From contig CALFBP010000004.1 of assembly GCA_937951625.1 (NCBI GenBank), positions 1 to 64,000 of the forward strand: a DNA stretch of 64,000 bases. Reading direction: 5' to 3'. Source of the DNA: an uncultured Thermoguttaceae bacterium. Lineage in GTDB: Bacteria; Planctomycetota; Planctomycetia; Pirellulales; Thermoguttaceae. This document shows positions 27,278-35,144 of this stretch, piece by piece; the first letter of the stretch is position 1; each line of letters starts with the position of its first letter. The notes under the pieces were generated by a model. It was not told where the DNA came from, searched no databases, and saw only the letters and a program-made list of their open reading frames with translations. Position numbers and translations under genes: made by a program.

Positions 27278-27306
27278 TTGAGCCGCCGAGTCCCGTCTGG
27301 TACGAT
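27278..27306 (+). promoter_or_regulatory. Candidate promoter for the Tat-exported hydrolase
   Basis: TTGAGC (27278-27283), a 17-base spacer and TACGAT (27301-27306). Spacing is ideal and both boxes match four of six consensus positions. The leader to the ATG at 27422 would be about 110 bases. Confidence 0.45.
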
Positions 27307-27421
27307 CCGGCGCGGTGAGCTTGGCACGCGCGGGACCATCGATTAAGTCTACGCAACAGACGAAGGGAAGGCACGGTTTTCTATCTTTTCTCACGCGAGG
27401 GCGGTTCGAGGAGACAGCATC

Positions 27422-29548
27422 ATGTGTTCAGGACATTCAGTGCCAGGGGAGCTTACGAACGGTTTGGCCGACGTCAACCGTCGCCGGTGGCTGCAAGCGA
27501 CGGGAGCGGGTCTCGCAGGGCTGTCGTGGGTTGGTGGGGAATTGACCGCGCTCGCGGCGGCCGAGAAACCCGCGCCAGCTAAGGCGGCGGCGGACTTGCT
27601 TCCCTTGAATCGTTTTCCGCGGATGGTGCAAGAATATTTTGTCGCCCAAGTCCGGGCGGCGGAGCAGGCCGCGGAAAAGGTCCGCCAAGAGCTTAAGACC
27701 AAGTCCGACGCCGAGCGCTACGTGCAAACGGTTCGGCAAAAAATCTTGGAGTGCTTTGGGCCTTTCCCCGAAAAAACTCCTCTCAATCCGAGAATCACCG
27801 GCGTGGTCCAACGGGACCAGTACACTATCGAGAAAGTGATCTTCGAGAGTCGGCCGGGCTTTCTCGTGACAAGCAATCTCTACGTGCCCAAGGGCGGTGG
27901 ATTCCCGCGCCCTGGCGTGGTGGGGACCTGCGGCCATGCGGCCAACGGCAAGGCGGCCGAGGCCTATCAGTCGTTTGCTCAAGCGTTGGCCCGCATGGGC
28001 TATGTCGTGCTCATCTTCGATCCCCTCGGCCAAGGCGAGCGGACCCAATATCCGCAATGGAAAACGAAGCCTGGCGAGGGCCTCAGCGTGCGCGAACACC
28101 TGTACTGCGGCAATCAGCAGTTTCTCGTGGGCGAATTTCTCGGCACGTGGCGGGCATGGGACGGGATTCGGGCGCTAGACTACCTGTTGAGTCGCCCGGA
28201 GGTCGACCCGAAACACTTGGGCGTGACGGGCAACAGCGGCGGCGGCACCATGACCACCTGGCTGTGCGGCGTCGAGTCGCGGTGGACCATGGCCGCGCCG
28301 GCCTGCTTCGTCACCACGTTTCGCCGCAACATGGAAAACGAACTGCCGGCAGACACCGAACAGTGTCCGCCGCGGGCATTGGCCCTGGGCTTGGACCATA
28401 GCGATTTTCTGGCCGCCATGGCCCCCAAGCCCGTCATCATTCTGGCCAAGGAAAAAGACTATTTCGACGTGCGGGGCGCGATCGAGGCCCACGCCCGCCT
28501 CAAACGGCTTTATCAACTTTTGGGAGCCGAGGACAACATCGGACTGGCGATCGGGCCCACGCCGCACGGCTATTCCCAGGAGAACCGCGAGGCGATGTAC
28601 CGCTGGTTCAACCGGGTAACGAAGATTTCCGACGCCCAAACCGAACCGAAGCTGGTCATCGAAAAGGACGAGACGCTTTGGTGTACGCCCAACGGCCGGG
28701 TCAGCGAGTTGGGCTCGCGAAGCGTTTTTTCCTTTACCAAGGCCCGTTGCGAGGCGCTGGACAAGACCCGCCGCGCCGAAGGCGAAACACTCGTCCAGGC
28801 CGTGGTCGAAACCTTGAAGCTGCCGCCCCGACCGGCCGACGTGCCGGAGCATCGCAACCTGCGTCCGATCGGCGGGCGGCGGTATCCGAAACCGTTTTCG
28901 ATCGTCTACGCTGTGGAGACCGAGCCAGGCATTCATGCCTTGGTTACGCTGCTCTGCCCGGAATCGCACGTGTCGCGGCCACCGCAAGGCGTGGCGCGGG
29001 CAGTGCTCTACGTCTCCCACCATTCGGCCGACGCGGAGCTCCGCAGTGAACCACTAGTCAAGGAATTGCTCCAGGCCGAGCCCGAGGCCGCCTTCTACGC
29101 CTGCGATGTGCGGGGGATCGGCGAATCGCGGCCAGACACATGCGGGAAGGACACGTTCCTCGAACCCTACGGCAGCGACTTTTTCTACGCCATCCACGCG
29201 TTGATGTTGGATCGACCTTACTTGGGCCAAAAGACCTACGACCTGCTGCGAGTGCTCGATTGGTTGGGTGGACAGGGGTGCCGCGAGGTCCACCTGGCCG
29301 CCCGAGGCTGGGGAACACTCCCGGCAGTCTTCGCCGCTCTGCTCTCCCCGCGCGTCGTGCAGGTGACACTCAAAAACGCCCTGACCTCGTGGAGCGACGT
29401 TGCCCGCTCTGAAGAATACGCTTGGCCCTTGTCCTCCTTCTTGCCCAACGTCCTTGCCCGATTCGATTTGCCCGACTGCTACCGAGCCTTGCAAGCCAAA
29501 AAACTCCGCCAAATCGAACCTTGGGGGCCATTGGCCGATAAGGGGTAG
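27422..29548 (+). CDS. Tat-exported acetyl-xylan-esterase-like alpha/beta hydrolase
   Basis: The 708-residue protein starts at ATG 27422 after GAGGAG. The N terminus has a twin-arginine signal (NRRRWLQATGAGLAGLSW). The first alpha/beta-hydrolase domain contains VEKVIFESRPGFLVTSNLY, VVGTCGHAANGKAAE, FDPLGQGER and the nucleophile elbow GNSGGG. A second hydrolase-like domain follows (ALVTLLCPESH, DVRGIGESRP). Tat export implies folding in the cytoplasm before export. It is a distant paralogue of the Sec-exported enzyme at 16977-19133. A polysaccharide-ester substrate is inferred from the family name only. Confidence 0.82.
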   Translation: MCSGHSVPGELTNGLADVNRRRWLQATGAGLAGLSWVGGELTALAAAEKPAPAKAAADLLPLNRFPRMVQEYFVAQVRAAEQAAEKVRQELKTKSDAERYVQTVRQKILECFGPFPEKTPLNPRITGVVQRDQYTIEKVIFESRPGFLVTSNLYVPKGGGFPRPGVVGTCGHAANGKAAEAYQSFAQALARMGYVVLIFDPLGQGERTQYPQWKTKPGEGLSVREHLYCGNQQFLVGEFLGTWRAWDGIRALDYLLSRPEVDPKHLGVTGNSGGGTMTTWLCGVESRWTMAAPACFVTTFRRNMENELPADTEQCPPRALALGLDHSDFLAAMAPKPVIILAKEKDYFDVRGAIEAHARLKRLYQLLGAEDNIGLAIGPTPHGYSQENREAMYRWFNRVTKISDAQTEPKLVIEKDETLWCTPNGRVSELGSRSVFSFTKARCEALDKTRRAEGETLVQAVVETLKLPPRPADVPEHRNLRPIGGRRYPKPFSIVYAVETEPGIHALVTLLCPESHVSRPPQGVARAVLYVSHHSADAELRSEPLVKELLQAEPEAAFYACDVRGIGESRPDTCGKDTFLEPYGSDFFYAIHALMLDRPYLGQKTYDLLRVLDWLGGQGCREVHLAARGWGTLPAVFAALLSPRVVQVTLKNALTSWSDVARSEEYAWPLSSFLPNVLARFDLPDCYRALQAKKLRQIEPWGPLADKG

Positions 29549-29602
29549 TTCACCGTGCGGGTACCTTAACCCACGGACTTCGGAATCGCTCAGTTCCCCG
29601 CG

Positions 29603-29625
29603 GCGACAATTGTGTGTCGCATTTT
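29603..29625 (+). terminator. Rho-independent terminator candidate
   Basis: A perfect six-base stem GCGACA (29603-29608) / TGTCGC (29615-29620) with loop ATTGTG is followed by ATTTT. It lies 55 bases after the hydrolase stop, in the gap between convergent genes. Confidence 0.45.
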
Positions 29626-29701
29626 GCCATCGGCCGAGTCTCTCAAAGAAATGGGAGTTTGTCGCACCGTCCAAGCGATGGACGGCAATGCCAAAGACTT
29701 C

Positions 29702-30433
29702 CTACCCATTGGCCGCGGAAGCTTCGTCGGTTCGGACAAGGAACAAGGACCGGGCCCAATTCTGGGCGGGGTCGGTGCGAAGGGCTTCCTCAATGTGACG
29801 CTGGACCACATCGTGCCCGGCGGCGGCAAACGTTTGGCTCATTTTAGCGAGCACCACGGAATCATGAAGAAGTTGGATCTCCCGTCGCGGACTCAAGGGG
29901 TCTTTCCAATAATCCTTGATCAGGGTAGCGATCGCCGCGATTGCAGGCTCGTCCAAGGCGGCGCGGGCGAGAATCTCGCGGCAGGCCTCTAATCCAGCGG
30001 CGCCTGGAGCGGCTGCAAGACGATCGCTCACTTCCAGCAGCAGGGCGGCCGAAAGAAAGGTCACGGGCGGGAGGGGCGCGGCGGGCGCCAGTTCCCTGGC
30101 GTGCTGGAACACCAACAGGGCTTGGTGGATAAGGTCGGGCTTGTCGGGCATGGCTTCCTCTAGGGCCTCGATCAGCTTGCCCGCGAGAGCCGGGGCGCCC
30201 TGTCCAATCGCCGCGATCCGAGATCGCGACAAGCCGGTGCAGGACTCGGCCTGGTCGCACCACGTGGCGCAATCGAGGGCCACGCGCGGATTGTTCAAAC
30301 GGTAGGAACACCGACTGCAACGACGCGAGACTTCGTCACGGAAGAACTCGACCTTCGCCCCGCATCTCATGCAGGGAACCTCGAACACCCGTTCGCCCTG
30401 CCAATACGCACTATCTTGCCCAGGACATTTCAT
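29702..30433 (-). CDS. Zinc-ribbon protein with degenerate HD domain, divergent from the CODH operon
   Basis: The 243-residue protein starts at the second of two ATG codons (30433), 8 bases after GGAG, matching the MKCPGQD N terminus I recall for a family common in sulfate reducers and Wood-Ljungdahl bacteria. The N-terminal 50 residues hold paired cysteines (PCMRCGA, RRCSRCSYR) and then LDCATWCDQAESC, suggesting one zinc or FeS site. In that family an HD phosphohydrolase domain follows. Here the AYLHDIG-like motif reads AALLLEVSD, so the metal-binding His-Asp is lost, while a later LLHDSVVLAKM keeps the shape of the terminal motif. It is probably not an active hydrolase. It reads away from cooC across a 466-base gap. 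Confidence 0.65.
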   Translation of the reverse strand: MKCPGQDSAYWQGERVFEVPCMRCGAKVEFFRDEVSRRCSRCSYRLNNPRVALDCATWCDQAESCTGLSRSRIAAIGQGAPALAGKLIEALEEAMPDKPDLIHQALLVFQHARELAPAAPLPPVTFLSAALLLEVSDRLAAAPGAAGLEACREILARAALDEPAIAAIATLIKDYWKDPLSPRREIQLLHDSVVLAKMSQTFAAAGHDVVQRHIEEALRTDPAQNWARSLFLVRTDEASAANG

Positions 30434-30899
30434 CATAGGACTCCGAACGAGACGTCAATTTGGGCGGCCTAAGGGGTTAGATCGTGCGCGGGACAATCGT
30501 GCTGAGTGCGAACATCGCTCAAGCTCACACATGGTCGAGGCATTCGCCTGGTTTTCATAAATTAACGATAACAAAAATGTCACAAACTCGCGAGATTCCA
30601 CTTTTGGGAGCGAATGCTGGTTTTCAAGACAGCAGCGATTCACTAGAATCTTGTAAGCGGAGCGAGTGCGAACTCGGCGATGCCCATCAAGCTCAGTGAC
30701 GCCCGAGTCGTACCGGATCCGCAGCCGCAACGACTGAGGTTTCTGGGTAGGCTGAGCGACCGTGGCTTAGGAGATTGAGGTCTCAAATTCCACCGGTTTG
30801 CCATTTCAGGGAACGCCAGAGCTTTTCGGGCAGCAGGTTCGTGGGGACCATGAGGGTCCTGATGCCTGAAACAGCAGGATACGTAGTGGGAGTTATCCT
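30434..30899. other. 466-base divergent regulatory region upstream of the CODH/ACS operon
   Basis: No coding sequence was recognised. It contains an AT-rich block (30550-30585), the promoter candidate at 30621-30649 and a hairpin overlapping the cooC start. I looked for CRP/FNR-type (TGTGA or TTGAT palindromes), CooA-type, RcoM-type and sigma-54 (GG-N10-GC) elements and for a cobalamin riboswitch box, and found none that is convincing. Confidence 0.5.
30621..30649 (+). promoter_or_regulatory. Candidate promoter of the CODH/ACS operon
   Basis: TTTTCA (30621-30626), a 17-base spacer and TAGAAT (30644-30649). The -10 box matches five of six bases and the -35 box four of six. Transcription would begin near 30656, leaving a leader of about 245 bases before cooC. 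Confidence 0.4.
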
Positions 30900-30900
30900 G
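30875..30900 (+). promoter_or_regulatory. Hairpin enclosing the cooC ribosome binding site
   Basis: CAGGATA (30875-30881) and TATCCTG (30894-30900) form a perfect seven-base inverted repeat. The 12-base loop contains the GGGAG ribosome binding site (30888-30892), and the last stem base is the first base of the GTG start codon. Folding would restrict or present the translation start of the first gene of the operon. Confidence 0.45.
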
Positions 30901-31688
30901 TGAAGCTGGCCATCGTGGGCAAGGGGGGCGTGGGTAAGACAACGCTTGCCGCCGCTCTTGCCCAACATTTCGCGCGATTCTCGCCGCCGGTCATTGCGAT
31001 CGACGCGGACCCCGACGGTAATCTGGGCAGTGCCTTAGGGGTGCCCGGACACCAGCTTCCTGAGCCGATTGCTGGGATGCGCGATCTGATCTTGGAGCGG
31101 ACGGGGGCCAAGGATCAGCCGGGCGGGTTGTACTCGCTGAATCCGAAAGTGGACGATCTGCCGGATCGTTTTTCTGTCGAAGTTGGCGGGGTGCGGTTGT
31201 TGGTCCTGGGAACCGTGGAATGGGGCGGCAAGGGCTGCATGTGCCCCGAAGGGGCGGTTTTGAAAGCCTTGCTCCAGCACCTCTTGCTCCGTGTGCCGGA
31301 ACACGTGATCCTGGATATGGAGGCCGGATTGGAGCATTTGGGCCGAGCTTCGGCCCGAGGGGTCGATGCCATGATTTCCGTGGTCGAGCCGGGAATGAGA
31401 AGTGTGCAGACCGCCGCCCGAGTCCGCGCTTTAGCCAGCGAAATCGGCATCCGGCGTACGTTCGTGGTGGCGAACAAAATAAGGGATGCTCACGAGCGGG
31501 AAGTGCTTCAACAGGCCCTTGGCGATCAACCCATCATTGGGACGATTCCTTATTGTGATCGCTTGGTTCGGGCCGATCTGGATGGAATGCCGGTGCTTTT
31601 GGAGGACGACGTCCTCGCCAGCGCGGTCCGCTTGATCGGCGATTTTTTGGCAAAGCAGTTGGACTCCAAAGGAGAGGGACATGACTGA
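30900..31688 (+). CDS. cooC: CODH nickel-insertion ATPase CooC
   Basis: The 262-residue protein starts at GTG 30900, seven bases after GGGAG. It is a MinD-like P-loop ATPase with the deviant Walker A KGGVGKTT (8-15), IDADPDGNL, and the metal-binding Cys113-x-Cys115 motif (KGCMCPEG). The last feature is diagnostic of CooC, which dimerises, binds Ni(II) through the CxC pair and hydrolyses ATP to load nickel into the CODH C-cluster. It is the first gene of the operon and overlaps cooS by eight bases, so the maturation factor is translated together with its target. Confidence 0.94.
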   Translation: MKLAIVGKGGVGKTTLAAALAQHFARFSPPVIAIDADPDGNLGSALGVPGHQLPEPIAGMRDLILERTGAKDQPGGLYSLNPKVDDLPDRFSVEVGGVRLLVLGTVEWGGKGCMCPEGAVLKALLQHLLLRVPEHVILDMEAGLEHLGRASARGVDAMISVVEPGMRSVQTAARVRALASEIGIRRTFVVANKIRDAHEREVLQQALGDQPIIGTIPYCDRLVRADLDGMPVLLEDDVLASAVRLIGDFLAKQLDSKGEGHD

Positions 31689-33666
31689 GCGTCAATGGCG
31701 TTCGATCGATATTGCGACGAACGAGATCCGGGAGTACACGAAGAAGGCCGGCATCGAAACGGCCTGGGACCGGCTGGAGGCTCAGGAGCCTCAGTGCGGC
31801 TTCGGCAAGTTGGGGATCTGCTGCCGGAACTGCCTGATGGGTCCTTGCCGGATCGACCCCTTCGGCGATGGGGCCCGCGAGGGCATCTGCGGGGCAACGG
31901 CTGATACGATCGTGGCCCGAAACTTGTTGAAGCACATCTGCGCCGGCTCGGCGGCCCACAGCGATCACGGCCGCGAGGTGGTCCACGCTTTGCTGTTGGC
32001 GGCGGAGGGCAAGTCGGATGTCTACAAGATCCGTGGCCGCGAGAAGCTGCATGCCTTAGCCGATGAATTTGGAATCCCTCGTGACGGACGAAGCGACGAA
32101 GCGATCGCCAAGGACCTTGGTGCGTTGTTCCTTGCGGAGTTCGGACGGCAGGAGGGCACGTTGCTCAATCTTGCCCGCGCCCCGGAACAGCAAAGGAAAA
32201 ATTGGGAAGCCGTCGGCGCCAGCCCGCGGGGGATCGATCGCGAGATTGTGACAGCTCTGCACAGCACCACGGTCGGCGTGGACAACGACCCGGAACACAT
32301 CATCATGACGTGTGCGCGGGCTGCGCTGGCCGATGGTTGGGGAGGGTCGATGATCGCCAGCGACGTCTCCGACGTGCTCTTCGGCGAGCCCCATCCCCTT
32401 CGGAGCCGCGTGAATCTCGGGGTCCTCAAGGAGGACGAGGTGAACATCCTCGTGCATGGCCACGAGCCCACGCTTTCCGACGTGATCGTCGCCGCGGCGA
32501 GCGATCCTGAGTTGCTCGCCTTGGCCCGTTCCAAGGGGGCCAAGGGAATCAACCTTGCTGGCATTTGCTGCACGGCGAACGAAATCCTGATGCGGCACGG
32601 CGTCCCCATCGCAGGGAATTTCCTCCAACAAGAACTTGCCGTGGCGACCGGCGCCGTGGACGTGATGTTGATCGACGTGCAGTGCGTCTTTCCCGCCCTG
32701 GCCGAACTGCAAAACTGTTTCCACACGAAAGTCGTTTCCACCAGTCCCAAAGCGAAGTTCCCAGGGGCCGTCCATATCGAGTTCCACGAGGACGCAGCCT
32801 ACGAAACGGCCAAGGAAATCATCCGTTTGGCGATCGAGAACTATCCCAACCGGGACCGCGCCAAGGTGAAGATACCGCGGGTAGAAGAAAAGCTCGTGGC
32901 GGGGTTCACCACGGAAGTCGTTCACAAAATTCTCGGCGGGCGGTATCGTCCCAGCTACCGACCGCTCAACGATGGGATTCAGTCGGGGCGGCTCCGTGGC
33001 GTGGCTGGGGTGGTCGGCTGTAACAATCCGCGGTTCCCGGTCGATAACTGCCACGTTGAACTCGTCAAAGAGCTGATTCGCAACGACGTGCTCGTCGTTC
33101 AAACCGGGTGCAGCGCGATCGCCTGCTCCAAGGCGGGCCTCCTCACGCCGGAGGCAGCCTCGAAATTCGCCGGCAAAGGCCTCCAGGAAATTTGCCGCGC
33201 GGTGGGCATCCCGCCTGTGCTTCACGTCGGTTCTTGCGTGGACAACTCGCGCATCCTTACCGCTTGTGCGGAAATGGTGAAGGAAGGCGGGATCGGCACC
33301 TCGTTCGACAAGCTGCCGGTGGCCGGCGCCGCTCCGGAGTGGATGAGCGAAAAGGCCATTGCCATCGGCATGTACTTCGTGGCCAGTGGCATCTTCGTCG
33401 TCATCGGCCAACCCCTGCCCGTCCAGGGAAGCCCGATGGTCACTGAGTTCTTGACGAAGACCATGGAAAAGCACTTCGGGGCCACCTGGGCTTTCGAGGC
33501 CGATCCCATCAAGGCCGCCCACTTGATGATCGACCACATCGACCTGAAGCGTCGCGAGTTGGGGCTCCCGGGGCCGATGTACGACGTGCCCTATGCTCCG
33601 AAGACGGTGGACCAAGAGTCCGCTGCCCGCTCCGTTGTCTTGGAGGCCGTGGGAGCGGGAAGCTAA
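31681..33666 (+). CDS. cooS: Anaerobic Ni-Fe carbon monoxide dehydrogenase catalytic subunit
   Basis: The 661-residue protein interconverts CO and CO2 using ferredoxin. All metal ligands appear present. Cys39 and Cys47 are for cluster D. Cys48, Cys51, Cys56 and Cys70 are for cluster B, in CGFGKLGICCRNCLMGPCR. C-cluster ligands are in HGHEPT (His), AGICCTANE, DVQCVFPAL, VGCNNPRF, QTGCSAIAC and HVGSCVDNS. The proton-path histidines His93 and His96 (AHSDHG) and the lysine in SEKAIAIG are also present. Numbering of the N-terminal cysteines matches C. hydrogenoformans CODH-II. With AcsB in the same operon it should form the CODH/ACS complex (AcsA role). It starts at ATG 31681 and is preceded by cooC. 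Confidence 0.97.
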   Translation: MTERQWRSIDIATNEIREYTKKAGIETAWDRLEAQEPQCGFGKLGICCRNCLMGPCRIDPFGDGAREGICGATADTIVARNLLKHICAGSAAHSDHGREVVHALLLAAEGKSDVYKIRGREKLHALADEFGIPRDGRSDEAIAKDLGALFLAEFGRQEGTLLNLARAPEQQRKNWEAVGASPRGIDREIVTALHSTTVGVDNDPEHIIMTCARAALADGWGGSMIASDVSDVLFGEPHPLRSRVNLGVLKEDEVNILVHGHEPTLSDVIVAAASDPELLALARSKGAKGINLAGICCTANEILMRHGVPIAGNFLQQELAVATGAVDVMLIDVQCVFPALAELQNCFHTKVVSTSPKAKFPGAVHIEFHEDAAYETAKEIIRLAIENYPNRDRAKVKIPRVEEKLVAGFTTEVVHKILGGRYRPSYRPLNDGIQSGRLRGVAGVVGCNNPRFPVDNCHVELVKELIRNDVLVVQTGCSAIACSKAGLLTPEAASKFAGKGLQEICRAVGIPPVLHVGSCVDNSRILTACAEMVKEGGIGTSFDKLPVAGAAPEWMSEKAIAIGMYFVASGIFVVIGQPLPVQGSPMVTEFLTKTMEKHFGATWAFEADPIKAAHLMIDHIDLKRRELGLPGPMYDVPYAPKTVDQESAARSVVLEAVGAGS

Positions 33667-33742
33667 AAGGAATCGGGAGGCGGCGAAAACGTGCTGCGTT
33701 CGCGGGTTGGATCGGCCCGGGAACTTTCAGCTTGCCGCTCCC
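33651..33742 (+). repeat. Inverted repeat spanning the cooS-ferredoxin junction
   Basis: GGGAGCGGGAAGCT (33651-33664) and AGCTTGCCGCTCCC (33729-33742) pair at 13 of 14 positions. The left arm includes the first base of the cooS stop codon, and the right arm ends 20 bases before the ferredoxin start. An inner GCGAA/TTCGC pair adds to the structure. It may act as an intercistronic mRNA processing or stability element. Confidence 0.5.
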
Positions 33743-33762
33743 CAGCATGAGAGGATTCGACC

Positions 33763-34302
33763 GTGAAACGCATCGTCGCTGATCCCAGGAAATGTTTGGC
33801 GTGTCGGGGTTGCGAGCTGGCCTGCGCCATGGCCCATGCCTCGACCGAGGACCTCGCGGAAGTAATCGCCGAAAAGGCCGCGAAACCGCGGATCTATATC
33901 GAGTCGGCCGGGGGGCTGGCCGTACCGCTTCAGTGCCGGCATTGCGATGACGCGCCATGCGTCAGGGTCTGCCCCACCGGGGCGCTTTCGCGTCAAGGGC
34001 CGATGGAACCAGTCCGGGCCGATCAATCGAAATGCATCGGCTGCGCGTTTTGCGTTGAGGCCTGCCCGTTCGGCGTCGTTCGCTTGATTTCCGCAGCCGG
34101 TGGAACCGTGCTGGGCAGCGGCAAGGTCGTGCTGAAGTGCGACCTCTGTGAACGCCGCTTGGCCCAGGGGCTGGCTCCTGCCTGCGTGTCCGCCTGTCCC
34201 GTCTCGGCCTTGAGCTTCGAAGACGTCGATCAAGGGGCCAAGAAGGCGAGGGTTCGGACCGCCATGGCCGCTCTAGCCGGGTTTGTGGATGGCCGCGAGT
34301 AG
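33763..34302 (+). CDS. CooF/HycB-like four-cluster ferredoxin
   Basis: The 179-residue polyferredoxin starts at GTG 33763 after GAGAGG. Four Cys groups are visible: CLACRGCELAC near the N terminus; CRHCDDAPCVRVCP; CIGCAFCVEACP; and CDLCERR with PACVSACP. This is the CooF/HycB/DmsB-type arrangement holding up to four 4Fe-4S clusters. It is expected to take electrons from CooS and pass them to a partner. The partner is probably the NuoEF-like module encoded downstream, since no membrane hydrogenase subunits are present. It lacks a signal peptide. Confidence 0.9.
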   Translation: MKRIVADPRKCLACRGCELACAMAHASTEDLAEVIAEKAAKPRIYIESAGGLAVPLQCRHCDDAPCVRVCPTGALSRQGPMEPVRADQSKCIGCAFCVEACPFGVVRLISAAGGTVLGSGKVVLKCDLCERRLAQGLAPACVSACPVSALSFEDVDQGAKKARVRTAMAALAGFVDGRE

Positions 34303-34362
34303 GAGGGCCAATTTCGAATTGCAGGAAAGCGGGCGGTCGCCTTGTCAGCCGGAGGGCCGCAA

Positions 34363-34644
34363 ATGCCCGTCACCGTGACCGTTTGCGTGGGAAGCTCATG
34401 CCATGTTCGCGGATCCCGGGCCGTCCTCAAGCGATTCGCGGAAGTTTTGCAAGCCGAGGGGCTTAGCGAGGATGTCGCGTTGGTGGGATCGTTCTGTCTG
34501 GAACGCTGTTCGGAGGGAGTAAACTGGAAATTCAACGAAGAGAACTTTTCCAGCGCGACTGTGGACGACGCAGAAAAAACGTTGCGTGAAAAGCTCCTTG
34601 AAGCGAAGGAACGAGACCGGACAACGGCGGAGGAACTTGCATGA
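34363..34644 (+). CDS. Small thioredoxin-fold 2Fe-2S protein
   Basis: The 93-residue protein begins at ATG 34363, six bases after GGAGGG; an upstream in-frame TTG at 34342 lacks such a site. The Cys pattern VCVGSSCHVRG plus GSFCLERCSEG matches the thioredoxin-like 2Fe-2S fold of NuoE/HydC C-terminal domains, without their N-terminal helical part. Free-standing proteins of this type occur in HydABC-like hydrogenase operons. It probably shuttles electrons or modulates the diaphorase. Its stop overlaps the next start (ATGA). Confidence 0.82.
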   Translation: MPVTVTVCVGSSCHVRGSRAVLKRFAEVLQAEGLSEDVALVGSFCLERCSEGVNWKFNEENFSSATVDDAEKTLREKLLEAKERDRTTAEELA

Positions 34645-35144
34645 TACGGCAGGAAGCGTTGGACTTGTACTCCATCCTCGAACATACGCCCAACGGCATC
34701 CTGTTGGTCGATGGCGAGGCCCGGATCCGCTTCGTCAACCCCGCCTTCCGCCGGATGTTTGCCACCGGAGATGGGGACTTGACAGGCCGCAAGGCATCGG
34801 AGTTCCTCAATTCAGATTGTTTTGAGCGGGCCATTGCCAGTCAGGGCCAGGTTTCGGTCCGGGGCCATGTGCCTCCCCTTGGGGTACATTACCGGGCAGG
34901 GATTTTCGCTATCCAGGGGAGCGACCGCTACTGCGGGATATTCGTCGATACCACGGAGGAGGAGCGGGCCCGGGCTGAACTCTTGCAAGTCAAACGCGAA
35001 ACCTTGGCCCGTGCCCAGGAAGTCATTCGTCGCCAAATGCAAACCGCGCAGGAGATCGCTGGTCTTCTGGGCGAAACGACGGCCGAAACCAAAGTCCTCT
35101 TGGCCAAGCTCACCGACCTGTTCCATCTGGAGCGGACGGCGTGA
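34641..35144 (+). CDS. PAS-domain protein
   Basis: The 167-residue protein has one PAS domain (about 7-110, beginning LYSILEHTPNGILLVDGEAR and containing FVNPAFRRMF) and a C-terminal helical extension (residues 115-165) without kinase motifs. PAS domains bind a cofactor or small ligand or sense redox state. The ligand here is unknown; no obvious Cys or His cluster points to haem. It is translationally coupled at both ends by four-base overlaps, to the 2Fe-2S gene before it (ATGA) and the SpoIIE phosphatase after it (GTGA). This suggests a sensor-effector pair acting within the operon. Confidence 0.82.
   Translation: MIRQEALDLYSILEHTPNGILLVDGEARIRFVNPAFRRMFATGDGDLTGRKASEFLNSDCFERAIASQGQVSVRGHVPPLGVHYRAGIFAIQGSDRYCGIFVDTTEEERARAELLQVKRETLARAQEVIRRQMQTAQEIAGLLGETTAETKVLLAKLTDLFHLERTA

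Larger units (their letters stand above)
27092..27421. other. 330-base divergent intergenic region
   Basis: No coding sequence was recognised. The gap holds two outward-facing promoter candidates, one for the E2 gene (minus, 27160-27187) and one for the Tat-exported hydrolase (plus, 27278-27306), about 90 bases apart. Confidence 0.6.

Noticed and set aside
30434-30899. A CooA, RcoM or FNR binding site, or a cobalamin riboswitch, upstream of cooC
   Set aside because: No TGTGA or TTGAT palindrome and no B12-box-like motif could be found. The AT-rich block at 30550-30585 does not form a clear dyad.
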